Of a stretch of DNA of 64,000 nucleotides, positions 53,112 to 61,305 are shown one piece after another. The notes under the pieces were generated by a model. The model made no database searches. It saw only the letters and a list, made by a program, of their open reading frames with translations, and was not told the DNA's origin. The stretch covers positions 1,517,501 through 1,581,500 of the forward strand of contig NC_008576.1 in the NCBI RefSeq assembly GCF_000014865.1. The letters run 5' to 3'. How positions within the stretch are numbered: the stretch's first letter is position 1; every line of letters begins with the position of its first letter. The translations under genes were made by a program, and so were the position numbers. This stretch comes from Magnetococcus marinus MC-1 (lineage in GTDB: Bacteria > Pseudomonadota > Magnetococcia > Magnetococcales > Magnetococcaceae).

Positions 53112-53900
53112 ATGACTAATAATGAAAAATGGCAGCAGCTAGGCTGGAGACACCCATTTTGGGATGTTCTTAGATATTATAGATCAATAAGGGGGCGTAC
53201 AAACTCCGATGCATTTTACGAACGTATAGTTTCCTGTAATGACATTTTGCACGACAACAAAAACTTTCAAGTTCCGAGAGAAGTCGCGGAGATTTTTAAA
53301 GAATATTTTGAAACAGAGCAAGCTCGCTATAATTTTCTAGAGGCTCAGCTCAGGCTCGAAGATGAGGCCTTGTCGTATTGTGTAAGTAGCGGATTTCAGG
53401 TTGGGACGACCTCAACACAAAGCAGAGATCATCATCAATCATCTAAATCAATGATTGCATCAGTGTCAGGGATTGCTCAGAGAGTTTGTGGATCTAAAGG
53501 GATTCAATTTGACCCTGACCCACAAAATCGGTGCGTTTGGATTAATGATAACCGCCTTCATGTTACTTCCAGAAACCTTGACGGAGCAATTCCAGGCTTA
53601 ACAAATCCGGAAATTATTTGGGAAATAAAAGAATACTGGGGAAAGACTAAGGGCGGAAGCAAAATGAGTGATGCGGTTTATGAGTGCCAATTGGTAGGCC
53701 GTGAGCTAAGAGAGTATGAGGAGAAATGCAACAAAAAAATAATGCATTTTGTGTTTCTAGATGGGAAAGATCAATGGTCACATAGAAAGTCTGATTTGAA
53801 GAGATTTATAGACTTGTGGTGCCAGGGTCTAATCGACACTCTTTTCGTTGGGAAGCAAGTGGAATCACTATGGGAAAAAACGCTAGAGAAACTACTCTGA
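53112..53900 (+). CDS. Type II restriction endonuclease, putative (PD-(D/E)XK)
   Basis: 262 residues. NLDGAIPGLTNPEIIWEIKEYWG contains Asp...Glu-x-Lys of the PD-(D/E)XK fold (about 155-177); VYECQLVGRELREYEE follows. No named subtype recognised. Assignment rests on this motif and on the two methyltransferases and controller beside it. AT-rich. Its 3' end overlaps the convergent methyltransferase by 9 bp. Start at 53112 over GTG 53100. Confidence 0.72.
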   Translation: MTNNEKWQQLGWRHPFWDVLRYYRSIRGRTNSDAFYERIVSCNDILHDNKNFQVPREVAEIFKEYFETEQARYNFLEAQLRLEDEALSYCVSSGFQVGTTSTQSRDHHQSSKSMIASVSGIAQRVCGSKGIQFDPDPQNRCVWINDNRLHVTSRNLDGAIPGLTNPEIIWEIKEYWGKTKGGSKMSDAVYECQLVGRELREYEEKCNKKIMHFVFLDGKDQWSHRKSDLKRFIDLWCQGLIDTLFVGKQVESLWEKTLEKLL

Positions 53901-54758
53901 CAATGAGATCTGCATTTTATTCGCAACTTCGTAGTTTGTAATCAGCAATTCTGTTATATTGCGCGCGCCTGAATTCAGATTTATTTCTCTTCTTGCAGGA
54001 ATTTCGATAATTGAGTCTTCAGCATAGAGGCTCCTTATGAATGGCGTATTGCTGTTGCTCTGAGCCCAATACACTCCCTTCCGAGAAAGTTCATAACATA
54101 CTGATGCCAACCTATAATGGTCGCCTTCATTAAATTGCTGGTCAGTGTATCTATTAAAATCAGAATACCCTCCAAATTTGTAGTATGGCGGATCAAGATA
54201 AACGAAATCGCCTTTCTTAGTGTTGCCAAGTGCCATCTCAAAATCAACTGCTTGTATATCCACTCCTTGAATTGAATTTGCAACAGCATGTAAGTTATCT
54301 GGATCTGCATATCTTCGTTGGTAGCTTCCATATGGGACATTAAATCCACCTTTTTTATTAACCCTGAACAAGCCGCGGAAGCACGTTTTGTTCAGGTAAA
54401 TAAAATAAGCAGCCCTCGTGAACAAGTCAACACTGAATGGATCAATAGATCTTACATGTAAGAATGTTTCTTTTGTGTTTTCGATTTCCACAAGATTTTG
54501 ATAGACGGTCACCCAGTTTTTTTGTATCGCTTGAAATGTGTTGACAAGCCATTCATTGTAATCTGACAACAGTGCGCTCTTCGGTCTGATGTAGAAAAAC
54601 ACACTCCCCCCCCCAAGAAATGGTTCGTAATACACATTAAATTTTTCAGGGAAATAATCGATCAACTTTTGAGCGAGCGCCTGTTTGCCTCCTGCCCATT
54701 TTATGAACGGCTTAGGATGCATGTTTATTAAGGTTTGATTTGATTTTTGTGGACGCAT
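53892..54758 (-). CDS. D12-class (Dam/DpnM-like) adenine-N6 DNA methyltransferase
   Basis: 288 residues. Order of motifs is alpha class: FIKWAGGKQALAQKL (X), YYEPFLGGGSVFFYI (I), LLSDYNEWLV (II), FVYLDPPYYKFGG (IV). The middle TCFRGLFRVNKKGGFNVPYG resembles Dam/DpnM target recognition. Such enzymes often methylate GATC, but specificity is not shown. Likely guards DNA from the convergent nuclease. Confidence 0.9.
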   Translation of the reverse strand: MRPQKSNQTLINMHPKPFIKWAGGKQALAQKLIDYFPEKFNVYYEPFLGGGSVFFYIRPKSALLSDYNEWLVNTFQAIQKNWVTVYQNLVEIENTKETFLHVRSIDPFSVDLFTRAAYFIYLNKTCFRGLFRVNKKGGFNVPYGSYQRRYADPDNLHAVANSIQGVDIQAVDFEMALGNTKKGDFVYLDPPYYKFGGYSDFNRYTDQQFNEGDHYRLASVCYELSRKGVYWAQSNSNTPFIRSLYAEDSIIEIPARREINLNSGARNITELLITNYEVANKMQISLSE

Positions 54759-54821
54759 TGCTGATCACTTGATACTCTCTGGATGTCTACTCATAGTGTT
54801 CATTCCAGCCAGGAATCTAGC

Positions 54822-55040
54822 ATGGAATTCGTGAAACAGCAAGCCTGTATCCAATTTGGACTGCGCCTCCGAGAGTTACGACAAAGCAAGGGCTTCTCTC
54901 AGGATGCATTTTCCAAACATTCTGGATTGCACAGAACCTATATAGGAGGGATTGAGCGCGGAGAAAGAAATCCAACTCTAACAACAATTTTAAAGATTTC
55001 CTATGCACTATCTATTCATCCATCAATTCTATTCAAGTGA
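54822..55040 (+). CDS. XRE-family controller (C protein) of the R-M cassette
   Basis: 72 residues from ATG 54822 (AGGA upstream; ATG 54783 would add 13). A single HTH_3: LRLRELRQSKGFSQDAFSKH, then RTYIGGIERGERNPTLTTIL. Size and place match C proteins that time restriction behind modification. A 9-bp ACTCATAGT (54789-54797) with ACT/AGT symmetry is a possible C-box. Confidence 0.83.
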   Translation: MEFVKQQACIQFGLRLRELRQSKGFSQDAFSKHSGLHRTYIGGIERGERNPTLTTILKISYALSIHPSILFK

Positions 55041-55046
55041 AAGATA

Positions 55047-55862
55047 ATGTTATCCAACACCCATACTGTTTACTATGCAGACAACAATAACATGCACCTA
55101 TTGGAAGATGAATCTGTTCACCTTGTTGTCACAAGCCCCCCATACGTAACAACAGAATTCAAAAAGGGGCAAGCATTTGAATATGATTTGTTTCTTGATG
55201 CCTTTTCATCTGTTTGCTCTTCTTTGTTTAAAGTTTTAGTCCCTGGGGGGCGTTTTGCCCTTAATGTTGCTGACGTGATTACAAAATACAGATATAAGGA
55301 TAGCAGCCTAATGGCAAGAGCACCTCTAGGTTCTGATCTACTTCAAGTTGCTCAGAATTCAGGGTTTAGATTTTTAGAACGATATATTTGGGACAAAGGA
55401 TACACAAGAAACTTTGGCGGCCCTCTTTTAGGCAGCTTCCCATTCCCATTGACGGTGTACAACAACAACTACTTTGAATATATATACATTCTATACAAAC
55501 CAGGAAAAAGGACTGTAAAACAAAGCGTTCGAAAAAGCAGCGAGTTTTCGTTGGAAGAATGGAGAATATGGACACAGCAATGGTGGAGAGTTGAAAGCAT
55601 AACTGAAAAATTTGATTATCATAGAGCTGTTTTTCCAATAGAAATACCATACAGAATAATAAGAATGTACTCTTATGTAGGAGACACAATACTCGACCCA
55701 TACCTCGGAAGCGGAGCAACCATGATCGCATCATATTTAACCAACAGGTCATCTATAGGTTTCGAAATTGAGAGTTGCGACGACATTGTCAAACACCGTA
55801 TCGAGTACGAAAAAAAATACCACCACCTTTCTGGTTTCAAATATAAAACAATAACCATATAG
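55047..55862 (+). CDS. Beta-class DNA methyltransferase (N4-C or N6-A), R-M cassette
   Basis: 271 residues. Motif IV LVVTSPPYVTTEF near 30 precedes motif I LDPYLGSGATMIAS near 230, the beta order; TSPPY is common in N4-cytosine and some N6-adenine enzymes. Six bp after the controller. Two methyltransferases of different class may mark the two strands of an asymmetric site. AT-rich. Confidence 0.87.
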   Translation: MLSNTHTVYYADNNNMHLLEDESVHLVVTSPPYVTTEFKKGQAFEYDLFLDAFSSVCSSLFKVLVPGGRFALNVADVITKYRYKDSSLMARAPLGSDLLQVAQNSGFRFLERYIWDKGYTRNFGGPLLGSFPFPLTVYNNNYFEYIYILYKPGKRTVKQSVRKSSEFSLEEWRIWTQQWWRVESITEKFDYHRAVFPIEIPYRIIRMYSYVGDTILDPYLGSGATMIASYLTNRSSIGFEIESCDDIVKHRIEYEKKYHHLSGFKYKTITI

Positions 55863-55899
55863 AACCATTCAATGCTTGTCGCCTCATCAAGTTTCTCCA

Positions 55900-58800
55900 T
55901 CATTCGGCGGAACATGATTTTACCCAGCAAAGCGTATTCACCAACCGCATCTGTTCCACCGTCTGGCAGGGAATTTCCAACAGGTTCGGATTGGCCACGA
56001 TCATGGCCAGTGTCCGCGCCCGTGAGATGGCCACGTTGAGCCGGTTCTTGCTGTAGAGGAACTCGATATCCCTGGGTAGGTCTTCAGCCCCAGAGGTCAC
56101 CATGGAAATGATCACCACCTCCGCCTCCTGGCCCTGGAACTTATCCACGGTCCCCACCTGCACCCCCTCGGGAAGGATGGAGGCCAGGTAGTTCACCTGC
56201 ACATTGTAGGGCGTCACCACCAGGATGTTATCGGGGGCCACAGAGTGCTCATTGCCATCCCGGTCCCGGTACCTCTGCTCGAGCAGGCTGGCGATCAACT
56301 CCTGAATGATTCGACCTTCCTCTTCGCTCTTCTGGGAGCAACCTTCGTGCTTGGCTTCAATGAAGCGGATGCCGTTGGGGCGTAGCTCCGGGTGCGCGGA
56401 TTCAGACAGGATCAAAGCCTGATTTCGGGTGCCCGCCTCGGGGTGCAGCCGCCCTTCATAGACAGCATCGGAAATAAACCGGCAGACGTTCTCGTGCATC
56501 CGCCACGTCGTCCCCAGGAAGATCCCCCGGTCCGCTGGAATGGTGGACTCGCCTTCCAACAAGTAGTCCAGGATGGACATGCCAGAATCACCCGGGTGTG
56601 TACCCTGGATGGGCTGACCCAACTGCATCTGGTCGCCAACGAGAACAATGTTCCGTGCACTCAGCCCCATGGACACCAGATTGGCCAGGGAAACCTGCCC
56701 GGCCTCGTCGATGAAGAGGTAGTCCAGTACTTCGTGGTACTCATCCCGGGCAAATAGCCATGCGGTCCCGGCGATGATGTCTGACTCAGGATCCATTCCA
56801 CCGTTATCCGATACGCTCTCGATCATCTCTCCGAGGTAGACAGAGTCGGGATTGCTTGCAGAACACTTCTTCTGTCCTCGGAAGGTGATGCCTTCCTTGA
56901 TTGCAGCTTTCTCAATGCCATCCAGGAGATTGTTGATCGCCTTGTGGGAGTTGGAGGAGATGCCGATCCGTTTGCCACGGCGCAACAGTTCCACGATCAC
57001 ATGGGAGGAGGTGTAGGTCTTCCCGGCTCCGGGCGGTCCCTGGATGAACAGGAAGCTGTTTTGAAGGTTGCCGACTGCCTCGAAGATCGCGGGCAGTGAG
57101 TTGTCACCATCTGGAACGATGGGTGTGTCTGCCTCGTGTCCCGCGATCTCTGGCTTTCCTCTCCGCAGAAAGGAGGCCAGCGCTTGATACTTACCACTTC
57201 CAGCAATGATGGCATCGGCAAAGCGATAGACAGCGTCTTTGAGCACGCTGTTATTAATGGGACCAGGCGGCGTGATGGAGAGCACGTCTGGCAGCGGTCC
57301 GCCCTTGGGGCCCTTTTTGATGCTGACTGTCCGTTGATCCCAACTGAGATCAACGATGGTGCCGGCACTCTCCAGACTATCTGCCCGCAGGCATTGAGAG
57401 CCTTTCTTCAGCTTGGTCACCTGGGCCGGAAAGCGGTAGGTGTAGACCATCGACCGCTTCTCTTTGTAAGGCGGTTGATTGGGATCCGCCTTTAGCCCAC
57501 CCAGGCACTCCGCATCATCGACCAGCTCTTCATCGGTCCGCTCCTGCCGGTCGAACATAGCCCACCACTGGGGCTTTGCCTCTCGACGGTGAAAATCAAG
57601 GAGTTGAGCAACGAGCTCCCGAAATTCGTAATCCTGCCCCTCATGGCCGCGGGTAAGATTTTGTTCGTAGCGGACTCGGTTTTCCTCTGCATCCTGCTGA
57701 GCTTGCAGTTTCTCTTCGGAAGGGGCTCCTGCCGTCAGATCAAACCACGGCATGTCCGCTGCTCGGAGGGTGAGAAGCCAATCACGGAGCAACAATGTGG
57801 AGCGGCAGTCGTCCTCGTTATAGTCGCTGATGTTCTGAAGCAGCTGGGGATCCTGGCTTTGTCGCCACTCTTCGTAAACCACGATGCTGTCCCCAGCGGT
57901 GGCCACCTCCGCATCCCGCTTCTCCATGTAGAACGCTTCCAGGTTCTTGATGGAATATTTGGGCTCCGAAACTCGGATTGCCTCCCTAACCACCTTAAAC
58001 AGATCCACCAGCTTACGACCACGCAGCAGATCATCTACTTCCGCTTCCCTGGTGGCGTACTGGGAAGCCAGGCGCTTAAGAGCAGTCTCTTCATAGTGAT
58101 TGTAGTGGTAGATGTGGGCATCGGGATGAGCTCGCAGGTGGGTAACGAGAAAGTCCATCACCTCCTGTAAGGCCCGCTTTTCCTCTTTATGGTCATGTGC
58201 CCAGAATGGTTTAAAGACTGGTTGTCCGCTTTCTGTAAAGTAGAAACCAAACAGGTACTCCAGCCCATCTGGGTAGAGCGGGTCTCCCTCCATATCAAAA
58301 AAGAGATCACCGTCAGATGGCTTAGGCATTTTGGAAAAGCCACGACCAGGCGCAGCATCCAGGAGCTCAACCTTGTTCTCGCCAGTATCCCGCTTATGGA
58401 GCTGTAGCTTAGCTTGTGCGCGTAATTTATCCAGCGTCTCCTGCGTCATAGATGGGACTGTTGATTTTTCGCCTACCTTGGCCAGCGTAGCCATTGTAGA
58501 TATGCCAGCTGTCTCCAGCTTCAACACCTGGTCCCGCTTGATATTCGCTACCTGGCTTAGATGGTCATCCTGTAGCCATTGCTCTCCGCAGAGTTCCCGC
58601 CATTTGCATAGCTCACAAAACCCGCAGGGCATAGCTTGGGACTCTGCTGGGGGCGCTGCTACATACTCTTCAAATCGCTGTTTAACAATGGCGTGGTAAT
58701 AGGCGAAATCATCAAGTCGGAGATGGAGCTGAGAAAAATCCCCCAATACCAGCGACATACTGTGAGGACGTGTTCCTTGCATCTTTGCGATAAAATCAGA

Positions 58801-59250
58801 ATAGAGGCAGAGCTGGATGACAAACTTTGGCTTTGGATGTTTGGTCAGCTTGGTATCTACAGCCTCATAGCTGAAAGAACCCAGCTCTGAGGGGCGATCA
58901 ACCCTCTGGAGAAAATCAGCATAGCCATGCCACTGACCATCCAAAAAAGCTGCTTGGTAAATAATGTCTGGCCCATCAGCCATCACATCGGCTGTCATCT
59001 GAACCCGATCGCTCAAGCCACCTTCACTGGGGATCTCAACGACACTGAGCCCTGATTGTTTTAGCGACTCCAGATACTCAGCTTCATGTTCATGGCCACG
59101 CTCCTGGATTAGCCTATCCTGTGCACTCACCTCAGCACGAGGCAGGCGCTCATCCAGGTCCTTAAGATCCAGAAAAGTGCTGTGCCTGCACCCCAGGAAT
59201 CCATTCAGGTCCGAGGCAGCAAACAGAATATGGCCGGAGTGCCGCCTCAC
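55900..59250 (-). CDS. TM0106/RecB-like nuclease fused to SF1B helicase
   Basis: 1,116 residues. N-terminal PD-(D/E)XK region with a Cys cluster CGFCELCKWRELC (about 208-220); RNase H-like domain (LFFDMEGDPLYPDGLEYLFG, DYNEDDC near 450); C-terminal Dna2/UPF1-type helicase: Walker A QGPPGAGKTYTS near 740, DEAGQVSL, LVGDQMQLGQP and VDKFQGQEAEVV. GTG start overlaps the WYL gene stop with GAGGAGGG upstream. Likely degrades foreign DNA. Confidence 0.92.
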   Translation of the reverse strand: MRRHSGHILFAASDLNGFLGCRHSTFLDLKDLDERLPRAEVSAQDRLIQERGHEHEAEYLESLKQSGLSVVEIPSEGGLSDRVQMTADVMADGPDIIYQAAFLDGQWHGYADFLQRVDRPSELGSFSYEAVDTKLTKHPKPKFVIQLCLYSDFIAKMQGTRPHSMSLVLGDFSQLHLRLDDFAYYHAIVKQRFEEYVAAPPAESQAMPCGFCELCKWRELCGEQWLQDDHLSQVANIKRDQVLKLETAGISTMATLAKVGEKSTVPSMTQETLDKLRAQAKLQLHKRDTGENKVELLDAAPGRGFSKMPKPSDGDLFFDMEGDPLYPDGLEYLFGFYFTESGQPVFKPFWAHDHKEEKRALQEVMDFLVTHLRAHPDAHIYHYNHYEETALKRLASQYATREAEVDDLLRGRKLVDLFKVVREAIRVSEPKYSIKNLEAFYMEKRDAEVATAGDSIVVYEEWRQSQDPQLLQNISDYNEDDCRSTLLLRDWLLTLRAADMPWFDLTAGAPSEEKLQAQQDAEENRVRYEQNLTRGHEGQDYEFRELVAQLLDFHRREAKPQWWAMFDRQERTDEELVDDAECLGGLKADPNQPPYKEKRSMVYTYRFPAQVTKLKKGSQCLRADSLESAGTIVDLSWDQRTVSIKKGPKGGPLPDVLSITPPGPINNSVLKDAVYRFADAIIAGSGKYQALASFLRRGKPEIAGHEADTPIVPDGDNSLPAIFEAVGNLQNSFLFIQGPPGAGKTYTSSHVIVELLRRGKRIGISSNSHKAINNLLDGIEKAAIKEGITFRGQKKCSASNPDSVYLGEMIESVSDNGGMDPESDIIAGTAWLFARDEYHEVLDYLFIDEAGQVSLANLVSMGLSARNIVLVGDQMQLGQPIQGTHPGDSGMSILDYLLEGESTIPADRGIFLGTTWRMHENVCRFISDAVYEGRLHPEAGTRNQALILSESAHPELRPNGIRFIEAKHEGCSQKSEEEGRIIQELIASLLEQRYRDRDGNEHSVAPDNILVVTPYNVQVNYLASILPEGVQVGTVDKFQGQEAEVVIISMVTSGAEDLPRDIEFLYSKNRLNVAISRARTLAMIVANPNLLEIPCQTVEQMRLVNTLCWVKSCSAE

Positions 59251-60152
59251 GAATGGCCCTCCTCGGAGAGGCTATAGGCTTTTTCCACCTCTTCCTGGTT
59301 GAGCAGGACAATCTGCTGATGCTTTGGCTGGCGCACGTTGGGATCGATATCCAGACCCATGCGCTTCAGGAAGTAGAAGAGGAATCCACGCCGAACAGGA
59401 ATTACCAACTCTCCATCCTCCATGCCATAGTCCAGTTCGATGGCTGTCCGCTGTGTGTCGGTCAGCTTGGGATGCGGCCCGATGCGCACATCAATGAACT
59501 CTTGCCACTCCACATCCTCGGTCGGATCAAGATCATGTCCCTTGGTCAGACGGATGCTGACAATCCGCGCTAACACAAAGTCCTTGAACGCTTCGCCACG
59601 ATGGCACCATGCCCGTACATGCCACCTGTAGCCATCGAAAGCCAGTGCATGAGGGGTAATCCAACGCCATTCGGGCTCAGGCGCATTCATGGATTGATAG
59701 CGGATCTGAACGGCCAACTTCTCCCGGATAGCTCCTACGACTCTGCGAAGGCGGCCAGGATCAATCCCTCGATGCGGTTGGGGCAACACACCATAGGAGG
59801 GGACGCTATAAAGCCAGCTCTCCTCCTCAGTCATGATCCCACTGGATAGCGAGAGAAGGTTGGCCAGATAGCGATCGGAGTCCGGGTCCAGAAACTTAGG
59901 CTTGAAGCCCTTATCCGGGTAATAGCATTTCGCCCGGATATCGTAGTGGATATTTTCCGGTGCAGCTTCCTGATATTTGCCCAAATCAGCAGAGGCTTGG
60001 GGGGTGGACACACCGAACTTCTCAATCAGATCTCTCCGATTGATCTTCCCCTCCCAGAAGAGGCGGAATTCGATGAATTCCATTCTGCGTTCCACGCCCC
60101 AGCGTAACTCCTTGCCGGACTTGGCTTTTCTCTTTTCTGGCTTTTTTGTCAT
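59247..60152 (-). CDS. BrxR/CapW-like WYL transcription regulator
   Basis: 301 residues from ATG 60152; an in-frame ATG at 60191 has no ribosome site. Winged HTH: RMEFIEFRLFWEGKINRRDL, then FGVSTPQASADLGKYQE. WYL domain near 125-200 (WITPHALAFDGYRWHVRAW) and a C-terminal WCX-like part. This layout is that of BrxR and CapW, repressors of BREX, CBASS and other defence loci. First gene, coupled to the nuclease-helicase. Confidence 0.9.
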   Translation of the reverse strand: MTKKPEKRKAKSGKELRWGVERRMEFIEFRLFWEGKINRRDLIEKFGVSTPQASADLGKYQEAAPENIHYDIRAKCYYPDKGFKPKFLDPDSDRYLANLLSLSSGIMTEEESWLYSVPSYGVLPQPHRGIDPGRLRRVVGAIREKLAVQIRYQSMNAPEPEWRWITPHALAFDGYRWHVRAWCHRGEAFKDFVLARIVSIRLTKGHDLDPTEDVEWQEFIDVRIGPHPKLTDTQRTAIELDYGMEDGELVIPVRRGFLFYFLKRMGLDIDPNVRQPKHQQIVLLNQEEVEKAYSLSEEGHS

Positions 60153-60198
60153 CACAAACCCGTCAAGAAACTGTATTGACCAGACGATCATAATGGGT

Positions 60199-60214
60199 AT
60201 AGTTTATAAACTAT
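60199..60214. promoter_or_regulatory. Perfect 16-bp palindrome in the divergent promoter
   Basis: ATAGTTTATAAACTAT is its own reverse complement. It lies 47 bp upstream of the WYL start and 63 bp upstream of the HD gene. A homodimeric WYL repressor binding here would control both directions. Confidence 0.75.
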
Positions 60215-60276
60215 CAGCATAAAGCAATGTCGTCAACCGACCGCTTTTGATTATAGAGGTATAGGGGGAAGAAGTC

Positions 60277-60843
60277 ATGTGTGAAAAGCGTTTAGGCTCC
60301 TGGATCCAGACTTTTGCCGGCAAACAGTTCTGGCCAATGGATGCTCGCCCTGGTGAAGTGGACATTCAAGATATCGCTCATGCTCTCTCTATGCTGTGTC
60401 GCTTCAATGGTCACTGTAATCGCTTCTATTCTGTAGCGGAGCACTCTGTCCATCTATCCAGAGTGGTGGAGCCACAGCATGCTCTATGGGGATTGCTTCA
60501 TGATGCAGCAGAAGCCTATGTGTCAGATGTTCCAAGGCCGGTGAAGCAGCATGTTGAGCAGTTTAAAGAGATTGAGAGCCAGCTCATGGCCGTGGTTGCT
60601 GATTGTTTTGGGCTGCATCCAGAACAGCCTCGTGAAGTAAAAAAGGCTGACATGCAGCTATTGGCTACAGAAAAGGTGGCCCTGATGAAGCCTGAGCCAG
60701 CCCCATGGCCAGGATTGGTTCAGGGACTGGATGGGGTGGAGATCCATGGATGGAGCCCGTCTGAGGCCAAACAGGCATTTCTTGACCGATTTGCAGAACT
60801 GATGTCCGACAGGGATCATGATATTTGCGCCAAAGCTTCATAG
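60277..60843 (+). CDS. HD-domain nucleotide phosphohydrolase (YfbR-like)
   Basis: 188 residues. HD metal residues: FYSVAEHSVHLS (His), LLHDAAEAYVSDVP (His-Asp) and a later ADMQLLATE Asp. Resembles YfbR/5'-deoxynucleotidases and phage HD hydrolases that act on nucleoside monophosphates. Could deplete dNTPs or recycle. GGGGGAAGAAG precedes the ATG. First gene of the rightward unit. Confidence 0.82.
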   Translation: MCEKRLGSWIQTFAGKQFWPMDARPGEVDIQDIAHALSMLCRFNGHCNRFYSVAEHSVHLSRVVEPQHALWGLLHDAAEAYVSDVPRPVKQHVEQFKEIESQLMAVVADCFGLHPEQPREVKKADMQLLATEKVALMKPEPAPWPGLVQGLDGVEIHGWSPSEAKQAFLDRFAELMSDRDHDICAKAS

Positions 60844-60852
60844 GAGGGTGTG

Positions 60853-61023
60853 ATGGAAGATTTCGGATCGCTGTTGCTTTTCATCGGCGTGGTCGGGCTG
60901 ATCTTTTGGTTCTTCTACGCCGTAGCTGGCCTGATCCTGCGGATTTTCGGCCCCGTCGCCGGATCGCTAATCCTGCTGATCATCACCTTCGGGATGTTTG
61001 GTGGGGGTGGTGACGATTGCTGA
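60853..61023 (+). CDS. 56-aa membrane protein
   Basis: ATG 60853 after TAGGAGGGTG. Two hydrophobic helices (LLLFIGVVGLIFWFFYAVAG and GSLILLIITFGMF) and tail GGGGDDC. Unrecognised. Ten bp after the HD gene; same length as the next membrane peptide. Confidence 0.65.
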   Translation: MEDFGSLLLFIGVVGLIFWFFYAVAGLILRIFGPVAGSLILLIITFGMFGGGGDDC

Positions 61024-61121
61024 TCCAACTTGCTGGATGTAGTGAGTTGCCACCAGCACATCCAATAAAGGAGGTGAGCAGGTTTTTAAAACCGATCTGT
61101 CTGCAGGATTGAGAGGGAGAG

Positions 61122-61292
61122 ATGGGTGAGATCATTGGTTTTCTTATTGGTGCGATGGTGGTGGCGTGGTTTCTCAACGCCATCCTCATTCAACCTATAG
61201 CGACATTTATATTCGGCGTGCAAACGAGCACATATCCATTTGCTTTTATCTTTTTTTTGATCGCCAGCTTCCTTGGAAGCTGTGCTCAGTAA
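61122..61292 (+). CDS. 56-aa membrane protein
   Basis: ATG 61122 after GAGAGGGAG. Two hydrophobic stretches (IIGFLIGAMVVAWFLNAILI and FAFIFFLIASFLG), ending SCAQ. It lies 13 bp before the SMC-like ATPase gene. Not related by eye to the previous 56-mer except in design. Confidence 0.62.
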   Translation: MGEIIGFLIGAMVVAWFLNAILIQPIATFIFGVQTSTYPFAFIFFLIASFLGSCAQ

Positions 61293-61305
61293 CAGGTGTC
61301 AGACC

